A program made the position numbers and the translations under genes. From IMG/VR virus record IMGVR_UViG_3300048821_000030, positions 1 through 55,558 of that record: 55,558 nt of DNA. One strand, 5' to 3'. Below the pieces are notes generated by a model that worked only from the letters and a program-made list of their open reading frames with translations, made no database searches and was not told the origin of the DNA. Position 1 is the stretch's first letter. Each line of letters opens with the position of its first letter. Of the stretch, positions 24,001 to 30,415 are shown one piece after another. Source of the stretch: a virus.

Positions 24001-25680
24001 GTACAGAGATTCTGGCGTTTCAGTGAAGTTGCCGTTGCGGTCCAGCCATTCAACTCCGCGTGGAGTCTGACGATAAACCGAGTGTCTTTCCCCGTCAGTT
24101 CCAACACCAAATCTATTCGTCTCTCCCCAAAATTGAGCAGGGTAAGTGACGTGCCCTGAGCCGTCTACTTCAGATTCGACAGGACGCCAAGTTTCCGCTT
24201 CGGTGGGAACTTGACCGACCGCCTGACGACTGGCGAAAGTCTCCTCTCGCCCCTTAGAGATTTCCTCTGCGGTTTGCTGGATGGCTTCGCGTGACGCCGC
24301 TGCCTCTTTGCGCTCCTGCGCACGGGCTTCTTGTATTGCGGTGTCCCTTGCGCCTAAGAATTGGGCGCTTTCCTCTGTCTGCTTTTTGAGTTCTTCGGTA
24401 CGCTGGTCGACCTTGGCCTTGATCGTACCAATGACTTTCTGTACCTGCTCTTTTCTTGCGGTTTCCGCTCTCTGTTCGTGCAGAGCATTAACCGCTCTCT
24501 GAGCCGCCTCTGGATGCCAAGCCTGCTCCCACGCGAGCCCAGCATAGTGAGCCGCCTGCATCTGCCGTTTTTGCCGGATGCCGTCTGCGACTTCGGCATT
24601 CTTGGCGTCAACCGTAGCCATCATCGCTATGTACTCTGGCGAACTGGAAACGGTCTGATCGATAACTAGCCCCTGGGTTTCTGGAGATAGTTTGTCAAAC
24701 TTCTTCCCCATAGTAGCGAGGGACATCTTATTCAGATCCGATTGCACTCTCTCTGTCGCGTCGACGTGGCTGATACCAGCCTTTGCCATCAACAGACTTC
24801 CCAGTCCATTTACTGCCTGCTGCGTAGCTGTGTCCCAATCTCCACTGATGTAGCCCTTCACGGCATCGCGGATATTTATGTATGACCCTTCAACCATCTG
24901 GGAGATGAACTGAGCCTGAATCAACTTGCCCATCACTCGTGCGGCCGGAACTAGCCTCGGCAATCCAATGCGGGCCGCAGTCTGAGCAAGAGCACTCTCA
25001 CCAAAAGTCCCAACCATCAATCCGATCTGGACCGGAGAAGTCAACTCTTCGCCAAATTGAACTGTCCCCTTTGCTCCTCCCTTAGCAATAGACTTGATCT
25101 TATCTCCGGTAGGCGTTCCGTACATTAAGTTGGCGGCGTCTACAGTTGCAGGAACGTACTCATCAATAAACTTTTCCTGCTTTTCCTTGAGATTCTTCCA
25201 CTCCTCATCGGTTCTACCAAGCGGGTTCTGCGCCTTTTCCCAAATTGCGCTTGCCCCACGGCGAATATCATCAAACGAATTCGCCAGCGTCTTTCCGGTC
25301 TGCGTATTTCTGAACCAGATACCAGCCTTTTCAATTGGAGTTGGAGTCCACGGTTTCAACTCTGCCGGCGGTTGGGCAGGAGGTTTCTGTGCTGGCGTCT
25401 GATTGTAAAAACGTGCAGCATCTTCAGCACTAAATGGCTGGTTGACACGCGACATATCCGCAACCGGAGCGGCCTGCGCTGTTTGTTGGGTGGAGGTCTT
25501 CAGTCGGTCGATGTTGCGCTTGATTACATCGTCGCCAAGATTGGCGTACTGAGGGAAAGCAGACCGGAACTTATTCGGGTCCGACAAATTATTGTAGATT
25601 TTCTCATCGGTCCAATCCTTCAAGCCAGGATATTTCTGCTTGAGTTCTGGAACCGGGTTCCAAACTTGCTGTTCGGCCAT
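15097..25680 (-). CDS. Giant polyvalent protein: ParB-like, metallopeptidase and SF2 helicase domains
   Basis: A single 3,527-residue frame, one fifth of the window. The visible order is: N-terminal domain (1-65) with PELKQKYPGLKDWTDEKIY; coiled coil near 380-470; a DdrB/ParB-like domain near 1060-1180 (MSGPPLVEPGGRTVSGNGR); a zinc metallopeptidase motif HEFIH at 1771-1775; a Ser/Pro-rich linker; a superfamily 2 helicase with Walker A TPPGTGKT near 2213, DEAG near 2300, SATPF near 2332 and QAMGRPWRFG near 2610, of the Strawberry-notch-like type; then an alpha-helical region to the end with hydrophobic stretches near 3030-3080 and 3300-3350. Polyvalent proteins of this kind are packaged in virions, enter with the DNA and are thought to act against host defences. 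Adjacent core-protein genes fit that. Palindrome copies 10 and 11 lie within it. Confidence 0.85.
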   Translation of the reverse strand: MAEQQVWNPVPELKQKYPGLKDWTDEKIYNNLSDPNKFRSAFPQYANLGDDVIKRNIDRLKTSTQQTAQAAPVADMSRVNQPFSAEDAARFYNQTPAQKPPAQPPAELKPWTPTPIEKAGIWFRNTQTGKTLANSFDDIRRGASAIWEKAQNPLGRTDEEWKNLKEKQEKFIDEYVPATVDAANLMYGTPTGDKIKSIAKGGAKGTVQFGEELTSPVQIGLMVGTFGESALAQTAARIGLPRLVPAARVMGKLIQAQFISQMVEGSYINIRDAVKGYISGDWDTATQQAVNGLGSLLMAKAGISHVDATERVQSDLNKMSLATMGKKFDKLSPETQGLVIDQTVSSSPEYIAMMATVDAKNAEVADGIRQKRQMQAAHYAGLAWEQAWHPEAAQRAVNALHEQRAETARKEQVQKVIGTIKAKVDQRTEELKKQTEESAQFLGARDTAIQEARAQERKEAAASREAIQQTAEEISKGREETFASRQAVGQVPTEAETWRPVESEVDGSGHVTYPAQFWGETNRFGVGTDGERHSVYRQTPRGVEWLDRNGNFTETPESLYFNADPQTSDTVARLSSLKLAADGLAAQPEATAEEVKEAATLGEIRQQLIDGEINTGEAQKRAGIAEKTTLPDVFMAAREGRLNGPFSEKSANDYASEVEATLRESGASEEEVQATLESLPELARVQIESNLHHVYQPGDYITSKKGVKWTLDAKGILHSSDGETVPLMKRGTYSNQAMQLAASGKVGYGTKTRLERRADFSRNRDIKRQIGVRQEEFDREMRVAQQNAGLEESTITQERADEGEKAERRKEFLARPPVPEETSKAREQRRATYKASNDPNNIINQLAKQFGTTPDEVMRIGLSESQPGTPQGKAASLEVGDRISDPFRPDRPWIVEEKNGKVYLRSGQANPIPFDRLNPSPRVLQILEKGEITHDRDWTAEEKEKVAFEKPYLVHRKFLVDGVRDRMEGKVKDPEPKTQVQAETQAAAADSRKAAAHKEAVKAVEEASNPEISRDETPERAVAKAEQLATAAEDAKKVAKEAVAQSAEARAKAGPKGDFPGRSPISIHLRGKDTIIDQNQRQVKAHYELVPAGAVILSHHWEGDNLVRTDDNLFPKQLQPREPNERTILQRRLDAQRYAVSEDGRTSGYNFEKFANRTIDAMSGPPLVEPGGRTVSGNGRLQRLLKHLQVLNEIADPVERAAAVEELKSKMAALAKENGIGKYPDDGQFYIVVRMMDDPIQTIEEATKYGLLFNESEADNISDAQKGLVYGRSLDQDAVNKIGRLVEESEGGLNAAMRDNPLQFAEIAAARFDIPTSQQSLWFMKDKMGNDVLTEQGERLFRKAVVGHALQDPDLLTGIENETAGRALENAIGYVTRLNVFPELDITEPIREALQAAKLTVNVDPDRAVSRDRWDAVYSPSQIDLTGMEQEVPPEPGRVVESLWRALHSSQAANPRAFGDRLKNWISDEDTQGGMFDSAEKSLEKPVDKFNRVFSKELRDTAFRRNKGTDKAKTDAGWMLSQAEYDAALQGRDVPDEERVEEKKPEEIRAGKIGDMLGAGEVVSTATGRKTTPFPKLDTDSNRKAQNTVKRVDQWLMENAIEEARARGDEFNLRQFEQNKAKPSPADKDSAEMYLFDKESVQPIRKSILKSLGPPPQTASPEDIFKRDIAAEIAANGHISPGTYRKMLHFFEATKENAETIYDTSKALAEARWERRKPEGVEHKNALAWVLKEIGFKGIEKGNDSRHRGEYVFAEGIMRLNEAADKTTAIHEFIHAISPLIDEEEWKQIDTIKVNKAAYKREYGRDWDYTGQNERMEKLAYGSEKFLRDENAVDFQPGFELRKVLKDIKEMFISVYRKLQSDPLSPFKLSDDFRQWMADNFGITGFNVADDWREKLKKARAQEKKIVRPEDQPHPVVKLARELGGTGLRDSIDGKVVDEVGDRVDPKKPSVIITFSSEGDASAAIGSDKIKGGQIIEGKDGTWGVKINTTSKVPKGSLFQGLPERHPGLQLEDLEKRLKETPSYKTFERRLLQMQIDNMRNRIRADHGVEPLAPKTEPELPKQVIQEAKNAKTADRGRAANDGPTKLSEPPRVGGIPQPPKLGVSGYAGAKRGGATARGSVPRAPVNLENVKPVNLEPLAGVRGEPVGTTAGEKFDQKAWVEGLKKAGLPESTPAPTYSLDPKVAAQLIYPGQKQIVQTVMSGLDQGDGVAVVTPPGTGKTYLGNAVIKEFLRNKPDASVLIVSKNKGLIRKSKRVAASTFGFDVELDVPEGQPGVYGASYKGLLDNDIYKNSKWDLVVADEAGEARRWYDDTTQQGQMLRDVVANSGKAVYMSATPFHSPQEYGYLDKLNLWPKGQFDKWIQENFAHEKVGDKIVARLDPGKQAKLREQLIERGQFVSQAISYDGYNAHFGVVPVTDSMKRGLDRIREGFDRARDQFTRMGKQGLARKAAAFEAVYTKNFLERERLPQAIELAKQARDQGWRVLFFSEHTADDLFRRERSEGEEASTYQQLDDAMGGQLSRIIPAYPSIYNELYAEFGAQVGDYSGRGNTDAAREKARTDFLKGEVPMLYASYAGGGIGVDMHDADYPELNVKGGDKPIVAIYLGPPYSGVLLEQAMGRPWRFGVKSDVHAVFLATDSEPDIRLMQTKVGPRMKALRAAVLGEKDSLANVMSTYTDEEKVRERQDQLAYAEGNEMKVNATQFQVRSKQRNVGIQDWSAISFPSAEEAKHKGMKYGEAVAGGDWSSLYQSKFELRPPDSPEDARAKNEIDRLGNAVASGRAVPAELQNLESTEVKTAVGLSAATATTETDLPLDRDKTNTARQSMDSQLRSGRPFPYYGLILSQELGMENIARRAGKPEVGKNLKLMNRNYRADYDVARSQYWNLMEDTFKRNGIKTDDKKAVWTITRVLEGQEKETSADPRINAIAADLSDMMRMAHEDLSKSGVGVRDHTGKIVARYGKDFGEDPKYYPHRINWDQEVTDPKTGKKLDLREMMKEKNEEIRKRIIANIPELKPYTYQQVYEYLNRHTPKAPVLSNIHRAREVNFPYIKRDYPTLVGYFDQVAEATAQARNFGPENQKLNTEIRKINDINGIETLQSMFRSTLEPQNWNDITAKIYNAAIAYEAASKMTYSAFKIPFHLGLVPIGMHGKVLPLAKAFAHLAIHPREVMENAGYVGVLTRQLSAADIVFGERQAAPVRQILRKEMFEASYKMVRALSGESARVYLDQYAIKELKRGGRDAENTRRLLSDTFLIGNGSIDDAVASGRFSPGDIGRAQTAFANLTTFSDDPLQMPQLARHEIAKGASKPAIGLFRAVRLTYALESFTLKATSLLREQLYEEVVVHHNYKPLAYALVASPILGQMLAATGAGAKHVIHKGFEGLTGHKHEKDSWDTYIENLKQTFEHPEAAELLKFIVDGYTLAYGWDMVRSVTNPFLDLAAGELKKAGKGFEYMVPDLVEHIAGSFYDDLFKTAEELARIGQIESGRRMPLKKPEKIKQSVGKYLEGQVPALRQFPPFESVMGIKPPPR
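17310..17326 (-). repeat. 17-bp palindrome copy 10 (inside CDS)
   Basis: Perfect core, reads LQNLES in the polyvalent protein, in the linker after the helicase domain. Confidence 0.8.
22896..22912 (-). repeat. 17-bp palindrome copy 11 (inside CDS)
   Basis: Perfect core, reads VLQILEK in the polyvalent protein, before the ParB-like domain. Confidence 0.75.
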
Positions 25681-25683
25681 CGC

Positions 25684-27252
25684 TCATTGCCATCCTGGAG
25701 GCAAGTTTCCGCCTGCCTGTGCTCCTGGTGTTCCCCCAATTGACTTTACGGCAGCGTCGTACTCCGCTGCAACGCGACCTTTTGCCTTTTCTCGATCAAT
25801 CACAGCTTGCGCGTAGTCCCGATCCTTGACCGCTTGAGCGGTTGCGAGAATCGACTGGTCGCCAGATTGAGCGGCCTTCGCCTGAGCCGCAGCAAATGCC
25901 TTATCCGCAGCCTCGATGGTCTTCGTGTAGGCCGTCTCTGCCTTCTGGTAGCCTTCCTGCTGAGCCTTTACCGCTTGACGTGTCACAGAGGCTGTCAGAG
26001 CCGTCTGCTTGCCTCCCGGTGGAGGGGTGATTCCGGTCTTTGCGGCCTGCGATGCAGTCTTGCCAGCCTGCGGTGGACGGCTTATTCCCTGCGTTCCCTG
26101 CCCGCTAGGAGACGCCGTTGCCTTTGGAGGCTTACTTATCCCTCCCGGCTTCGCTGTGCGCGTTGTGGTGGTGCTTCTGTCTCCCTGCGGGTTGCTTGTA
26201 GACGTGCTCGTGGTCGCCGTTGACACAATTCCGGCCGCTTTCGCATATTGCTTTGCGGATGCCAGTTGCTCGGCAGTAGCTTTGTCTCTGGTCACCCCGA
26301 TGCTTTGGAGGTATTTGTCTTCCAATTCAGCATCGGAACCTGCCTTCGGACCTGTGTTGTCAACCGGCTGTGCGTCTGGGTAAAACTGGTTCGCCTCTTC
26401 TGGATACAGGTACGCTTTCTTCCCGCTGGGAAGTTGGTACAGTTTCGCCGCTCCCGTATACTTCATTGGAGCAAGGGCCGCTCTTGCGTTCTGCCATGTC
26501 TCGTAGTTCTTCTTCGCATCGGGAGGCAGAGACGCTATCTCATCCGGCGACAGATGGGAAAACGTAGAAAACCCTGCTTGAACGGTCTTCTCGTTCTGTA
26601 ACTTCCGAGATTGTTCCTCGTTCGCAAGCCGACCGGATTCCAAACTTTGGACTTGTTGTTGGCCCTGTGGTGACAACCCCGGTGGTTTGGGTTGCATGGT
26701 TACTAGGGCGATTTTCGGAATAACATGGGGGTTTGCCGCAAAGAAGTCCCCGATGTTATTGAACCCGGCGCTTACAGGGTTCTTCTTTTTCTTGTCGTCC
26801 GGTGACTTTACAGGGTCCGTATCCCCTGCGGCTTTCTTTCCCTTTTGAGTCTTCTCGGGAATGACAAACTGAGCCTTAGCCTGCTTACCCGCTTGAAAGG
26901 CGGTTGTGTACGCCTGATAAGCTGCCTGAGCCGCTGGATCGTCTTGCTTGCCGCCTGCCTTTGTGAGAGCGTCCTGATACTGACCGTAGGCCGCTTCGCT
27001 TGCGGCATCCGCTGCGTTGATCGTCGCCTGGGCTTGCGCGTTCTTCCGCTGCTCCTTCATCTGATGCCCTGCCATGAACCCCTTGAGCAGAGAATCCCCG
27101 ATAGCAAGCGCACCTGTTCCCTTCCGCCCGAACTCGCCCTGCAACGGCGCTGCCGGTCGGCTCTGTTGCTCTATCGCCTGGGGCGGCAATTGGATTAACG
27201 GAACAGTTGAGGTATACGGAGTAATCGAGAGAGGGTCATTCTGCACGCTCAT
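25684..27252 (-). CDS. Ala/Gln-rich probable internal virion protein
   Basis: 522 residues, very rich in Ala, Gln, Lys, Thr and Pro. A helical N-terminal part (60-130) is followed by a basic linker (KKAAGDTDPVKSPDDKKKKN), a central part with HLSPDEIASLPPDAKKNYETW, a repetitive Thr/Ser/Pro region (330-410) and a final coiled coil (QQEGYQKAETAYTKTIEAAD). Its start overlaps the stop of the 27252-27746 gene and it ends four bases before the polyvalent gene, so the three are one translational unit. Composition and position suggest an ejected core protein, as in podoviruses. Confidence 0.55.
   Translation of the reverse strand: MSVQNDPLSITPYTSTVPLIQLPPQAIEQQSRPAAPLQGEFGRKGTGALAIGDSLLKGFMAGHQMKEQRKNAQAQATINAADAASEAAYGQYQDALTKAGGKQDDPAAQAAYQAYTTAFQAGKQAKAQFVIPEKTQKGKKAAGDTDPVKSPDDKKKKNPVSAGFNNIGDFFAANPHVIPKIALVTMQPKPPGLSPQGQQQVQSLESGRLANEEQSRKLQNEKTVQAGFSTFSHLSPDEIASLPPDAKKNYETWQNARAALAPMKYTGAAKLYQLPSGKKAYLYPEEANQFYPDAQPVDNTGPKAGSDAELEDKYLQSIGVTRDKATAEQLASAKQYAKAAGIVSTATTSTSTSNPQGDRSTTTTRTAKPGGISKPPKATASPSGQGTQGISRPPQAGKTASQAAKTGITPPPGGKQTALTASVTRQAVKAQQEGYQKAETAYTKTIEAADKAFAAAQAKAAQSGDQSILATAQAVKDRDYAQAVIDREKAKGRVAAEYDAAVKSIGGTPGAQAGGNLPPGWQ
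26637..26653 (-). repeat. 17-bp palindrome copy 12 (inside CDS, C at centre)
   Basis: CCAAACTTTGG core reading VQSLES in the Ala/Gln-rich virion protein. Confidence 0.6.
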
Positions 27253-27746
27253 TAGAGTGCCCCCGCCACTGAAGCACCGGCTCCGGCCAAAGACGCCCCA
27301 AAACCAAGCATAGTTGATTTTTGCTCGTTGTTTAGTTGCTGGAGGTTGCCGTATTGATTGGCGGCGGCATTAAGCCCCTGAAGGCCCGAAGAGGTAGCTT
27401 GGTTACCTTGGCTCACGTTCTGACCTCCCAAACCAGCAAGCGAACCAAATGCGTTCGTATAAGAGCCCGTTGTCAGATTTGAAATCTGTGCTCCCTTAGA
27501 CAAATCCGCTTCGGATAGCGCAAGGTCTCTCGCTCCACCCCTCGGAGCGTTCTGCATGATGTTTTTGAGTTGCTCGTTCGACTGTCCGGTAATCTGCTGG
27601 ATGGCCGGCGCGTTTGCCCTTGCCAGCGCGTTAGGATCGCCGCTTGCCAGCTTGCCGTAGTAAGACGTTGCTTGCTGGAGTCCGGGCAGGGCGAGGTTAA
27701 AGAGAGTAGAACCCTCTTGGGCGCTTTGGGCTCCCGTAGCCGTCAA
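27252..27746 (-). CDS. Ala/Gly/Gln-rich virion protein, start uncertain
   Basis: At least 164 residues from TTG 27746. The frame stays open and protein-like for a further 26 codons upstream (…SKPSGAESSPALEAAQTGL) to a TGA near 27830, but that stretch has no ATG or GTG. The product is helical, with QQATSYYGKLASGDPNALARA and AGLGGQNVSQGNQATSSGL, and ends in a hydrophobic Gly/Ala-rich tail (LGFGASLAGAGASVAGAL) that could insert into a membrane. This is the type of small core/ejection protein found upstream of large internal proteins. The true start may be a rare codon. Confidence 0.6.
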   Translation of the reverse strand: MTATGAQSAQEGSTLFNLALPGLQQATSYYGKLASGDPNALARANAPAIQQITGQSNEQLKNIMQNAPRGGARDLALSEADLSKGAQISNLTTGSYTNAFGSLAGLGGQNVSQGNQATSSGLQGLNAAANQYGNLQQLNNEQKSTMLGFGASLAGAGASVAGAL

Positions 27747-27818
27747 TTGTTGGGCAAGCCCCGTCTGAGCCGCTTCTAAGGCCGGACTCGACTCGGCACC
27801 AGATGGTTTGGAAATCGG

Positions 27819-27841
27819 AGTATACCTCTCTCAAAGAGAGG
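27819..27841 (-). promoter_or_regulatory. Inverted repeat filling a promoter spacer
   Basis: A 7-bp stem, CCTCTCT-CAA-AGAGAGG (27825-27841, 17 bp), abuts TATACT (27824-27819, minus). The repeat exactly fills a 17-bp -35/-10 spacer, although the -35 (CGTTAC) is poor. It could be an operator or the hairpin that ends the GNAT-like gene. Confidence 0.4.
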
Positions 27842-27851
27842 GTAACGCCAA

Positions 27852-28460
27852 CTATACCGGCTCTGCCACACATTTCTTTGATTCAAGCCACTTAGAGAAT
27901 TGCGGGAGGAAATCTTTTGCCTCGATCATGACCGCCCGAGCGGGAACCAACTTCCCCTGGTAGAAGTGAAAATTGGGAACTGTGGCCGTGGTTTGGAAGC
28001 CGAGTTTGAGGGCATATCTGATCGCGGCTTGGTTTGATTCGATCATCACTCCATGAAGAACGGTGATCTTCAAACCCTTCATCCAGTAGTAAATTCCGAG
28101 CATTCCAAGGTCTCTCAGGTAGCGGGTGTGCCGGAAGAAGCAAAAACCGCACATCGCCGCTCTTGCGCCGTCAATTCCTTTTGCCGCTTCAACCCAAGCG
28201 TACCCAACTGGAATCACGTTCTCTGTTTTCTCTCCCACGTTTTCAACTTCGCAGAGAATCTGCAAAACCTTTTTGGACTCATCGAACATTCGGATGAAGT
28301 GGTCATGGTCGGGATTGTCGCCACACAGAACTTTTTCAAGCAACCCTGCTTCTTTTGTCTTGTAGTAGAGCGTTGAGAGCATCCCATCCCTATACACAAC
28401 AGTACCAGGAGTGAAAGGAACCACTGCGGCTTTGTCGGTCATGAACTCCCAATTATTCAT
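27852..28460 (-). CDS. GNAT-like acyltransferase-fold protein
   Basis: Start at 28460 (MNNWEFMTD) follows AAGGGTGAGC. The 202-residue product has a GNAT-like C-terminal half: RYLRDLGMLGIYYWMKG, HGVMIESNQAAIRYALKLGF (the N-x-A-A-I-R-y-x-x-K-L-G-F motif), then beta strands. The N-terminal half includes VVYRDGMLSTLYYKTKEAGL. Several podoviruses carry GNAT-like proteins in the internal/virion region; the acyl donor is unknown. An ACP is encoded at 5892-6134, so an ACP-linked donor is conceivable but only a guess. Palindrome copy 13 sits just before its ribosome site. Confidence 0.7.
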   Translation of the reverse strand: MNNWEFMTDKAAVVPFTPGTVVYRDGMLSTLYYKTKEAGLLEKVLCGDNPDHDHFIRMFDESKKVLQILCEVENVGEKTENVIPVGYAWVEAAKGIDGARAAMCGFCFFRHTRYLRDLGMLGIYYWMKGLKITVLHGVMIESNQAAIRYALKLGFQTTATVPNFHFYQGKLVPARAVMIEAKDFLPQFSKWLESKKCVAEPV

Positions 28461-28473
28461 CTGCTCACCCTTC

Positions 28474-28490
28474 ACTCCAAATTTTGAAAT
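28474..28490 (-). repeat. 17-bp palindrome copy 13 (one mismatch)
   Basis: CCAAATTTTGA core, 13 nt upstream of the GNAT-like start and next to its ribosome site. Confidence 0.65.
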
Positions 28491-28529
28491 TACAGTTCCT
28501 TCCACAACAGTTCTCGTCGAGTGCCAATG

Positions 28530-28811
28530 CTATGCTGCCCTCGGTCTACATTTATCTTGGTGTTTTTCAACGTAATCGGAACGTACCAAACAGCCGCAAA
28601 GAGTACACAGAAAATAAATCGTTCTCTGATCTTCTCTCGCCGGATTCACGGCTAGGAATTGATCCTGGCTGATCTTTTCCTCGCTCCCGGCGATGTCTGC
28701 GCTTGACCGCAAAAAATCCGCAAACATGGAACCGATACTGCGTTTATTAAGTCGCAGTGATTCCCATAGGGGAATGTCCCTAGGTTTCACGTAAATGGTT
28801 TTGTTCCCCAC
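28530..28811 (-). CDS. Zinc-finger-like small protein
   Basis: 93 residues from GTG 28811. The palindrome supplies the ribosome site (GGAG, 6 nt before GTG). The N-terminal part (KTIYVKPRDIPLWESLRL) reads like a ribbon-helix-helix DNA-binding segment, and the C-terminus has C-x2-C-x11-H-x3-C (CTLCGCLVRSDYVEKHQDKC), a C2H2/C2HC-type finger. A regulatory or DNA-binding role is plausible; no specific family recognised. Confidence 0.6.
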   Translation of the reverse strand: MGNKTIYVKPRDIPLWESLRLNKRSIGSMFADFLRSSADIAGSEEKISQDQFLAVNPAREDQRTIYFLCTLCGCLVRSDYVEKHQDKCRPRAA

Positions 28812-28816
28812 GGCTC

Positions 28817-28833
28817 ACTCCAAATTTTGGAAT
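28817..28833 (-). repeat. 17-bp palindrome copy 14
   Basis: Perfect core between the stop of the chitobiase-like gene and GTG 28811; its GGAG is the only Shine-Dalgarno element for that start. Confidence 0.9.
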
Positions 28834-28835
28834 CC

Positions 28836-29375
28836 CTACAACTCCCCGATAGTGTAGACAACCGTTGCCACTGCGCTGTTCGCATAGTTCGTCGCCACTG
28901 CGATTGCCTTGATTGTCGTCGTGACTGAAACTGTAATGGCCGCACTATACAGAGTCGAACCCGTCGTCGGTGTCGTCCCATCCGTGGTGTAGTAGATTGC
29001 GGCTCCGGGCGTTGCACAGACAATCTCGGCTACCACGCTTCCATAAGTCCCCGAAGGTGGAGAGAACACAGGCGCACCTGTGGTATTCACGGAAGTCCCA
29101 CTAATCGTCTGTCCCACCAGCGTCCCCAAAGCCGCTGTCAAAGTAGTATTCGCCCCATTGAAGGCTGTGTGCTGATTCACAATCCAAGCCGTTACCTGGG
29201 AGATTTCGCTACTGAACTGGTTCGCATACTGATTCGTATCCAAGCCGTAGCTCTGTGAAGGTCCATTCCAGGTGCTCGTCCCATTCGTCGTCACCGAATG
29301 CACTGTGATGCTGACATAGCCGGTATTTGAATCTACCGCTACTTTGTCGACTACAATTGATGTCGTGTCCGCCAT
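28836..29375 (-). CDS. Virion protein with chitobiase-type C-terminal domain
   Basis: 179 residues. The C-terminal 80 (about 98-176) match the CHB_HEX_C_1 type beta sandwich: SPPSGTYGSVVAEIVCATPG, AAIYYTTDGTTPTTGSTLY and TIKAIAVATNYANSAVATV. The N-terminus is a short beta-helical part with SYGLDTNQYANQFSSEISQV. Such domains bind carbohydrate or decorate tails and capsids. It follows the tail-tip-like gene with a 9-bp gap. Confidence 0.75.
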   Translation of the reverse strand: MADTTSIVVDKVAVDSNTGYVSITVHSVTTNGTSTWNGPSQSYGLDTNQYANQFSSEISQVTAWIVNQHTAFNGANTTLTAALGTLVGQTISGTSVNTTGAPVFSPPSGTYGSVVAEIVCATPGAAIYYTTDGTTPTTGSTLYSAAITVSVTTTIKAIAVATNYANSAVATVVYTIGEL

Positions 29376-29384
29376 GTCTACCTC

Positions 29385-30317
29385 CTAGAAAAAACTTCCG
29401 GCCGTGGGAGATCCGATTATAGGCGACCCACCGCCGCCGCTCTGAGCAACCACCCCGCCAGAAGATGTGAGCGACACAACCGCTACGATCTGGGAACCAT
29501 CAGCACACACGCGCAAGCGATTGTAAGCTGTGTCCCCAGATAACGGACCAACCAAAGCAACAAACTGGCTCCTCTTCTTGGCCATGTAGTAATAGGTGTT
29601 GCCCAACTCCACGTTTCCGCCAGAGCCGCTTACGGTCCCCAAGAAATCCTGATACGTGAACTCGTTTGGAGGCGTGTATGTTGTCACTTCCCACGGCCCA
29701 TTAAACCCTGCTGGACTTACTCCTATGATCGTCACAACCTGTCCCCGGCTTACGCTTATCGGATTCACGGTCTGGACCGTCACCAAATTCGATACACAAC
29801 CAATCGTGCTGATAGCGTAAACCGTAGGAAGACTGAGCGTGTCTGTCCTCGATAGAAGCAATATGGTGCTCCCATCTGCAAAAGTAAAAGGACTTGCTGG
29901 AATGATTACCTTCACCCCTCCAGATACGTTGCTCAACAGTGGGTAGATATTGTTGGCATTGGGGGGAGTGCTCATCAAATCATTTAAGAAACTGCTCTGG
30001 GCTTCGCGCTGACTGCCTGAATTTATGATTCGGTATCCAAGCATCGGCTGTGAACCGCTTGGAGAAATTTGCGGTTTCAAGGCCGCTGCGGAGTATGCTG
30101 CCTCTGCCGCTTCGCTCGTCAACACGTCGCTACCTGCGGTCGGTGGCGCCACATTCGTAATTTTGTTCCCAGAAAGATTAAGATGATTGCTTAACTCGAC
30201 TTCCCCTGAATGACCCCCGAGAATGTTCACGGCATCCTGCAAGTTGCTCATCTGAATTTGTTCAGGAAGAGACAACGAGGAGAACGTGATCTTTCCGAGT
30301 TTGGGAGGCTTCGGCAT
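29385..30317 (-). CDS. Tail tip or fibre-like structural protein
   Basis: 310 residues. The N-terminus (LSLPEQIQMSNLQDAVNILG, then NLNLSGNKITNVAPPTAGSD) has the short repeat-and-turn form found in phage tail appendages that end in trimeric fibres (the L-N-x-x-x-N-K-I-T-N-V-A motif is typical). The rest is beta-rich, with Gly/Ser-rich strands at the end. It lies between the Ig-like gene and the chitobiase-like gene, consistent with an adsorption module. Confidence 0.65.
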   Translation of the reverse strand: MPKPPKLGKITFSSLSLPEQIQMSNLQDAVNILGGHSGEVELSNHLNLSGNKITNVAPPTAGSDVLTSEAAEAAYSAAALKPQISPSGSQPMLGYRIINSGSQREAQSSFLNDLMSTPPNANNIYPLLSNVSGGVKVIIPASPFTFADGSTILLLSRTDTLSLPTVYAISTIGCVSNLVTVQTVNPISVSRGQVVTIIGVSPAGFNGPWEVTTYTPPNEFTYQDFLGTVSGSGGNVELGNTYYYMAKKRSQFVALVGPLSGDTAYNRLRVCADGSQIVAVVSLTSSGGVVAQSGGGGSPIIGSPTAGSFF

Positions 30318-30360
30318 GGATTGATGATACCTTATGTTCGCAGTTTATGGTAAACAACAA

Positions 30361-30386
30361 AGCCCCAACCCAAAAAGGCTGAGGCT
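30361..30386 (-). terminator. Rho-independent terminator after the Ig-like gene
   Basis: On minus, AGCCTCAGCC pairs with GGTTGGGGCT (10 bp, two G-U pairs) around a 6-nt loop, then TTTGTTGTTT. It lies 30 bp after the Ig-like gene stop and before the tail-tip gene. Confidence 0.75.
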
Positions 30387-30415
30387 CTGTCTACCTACCG
30401 GGGATGCCCGATCCA

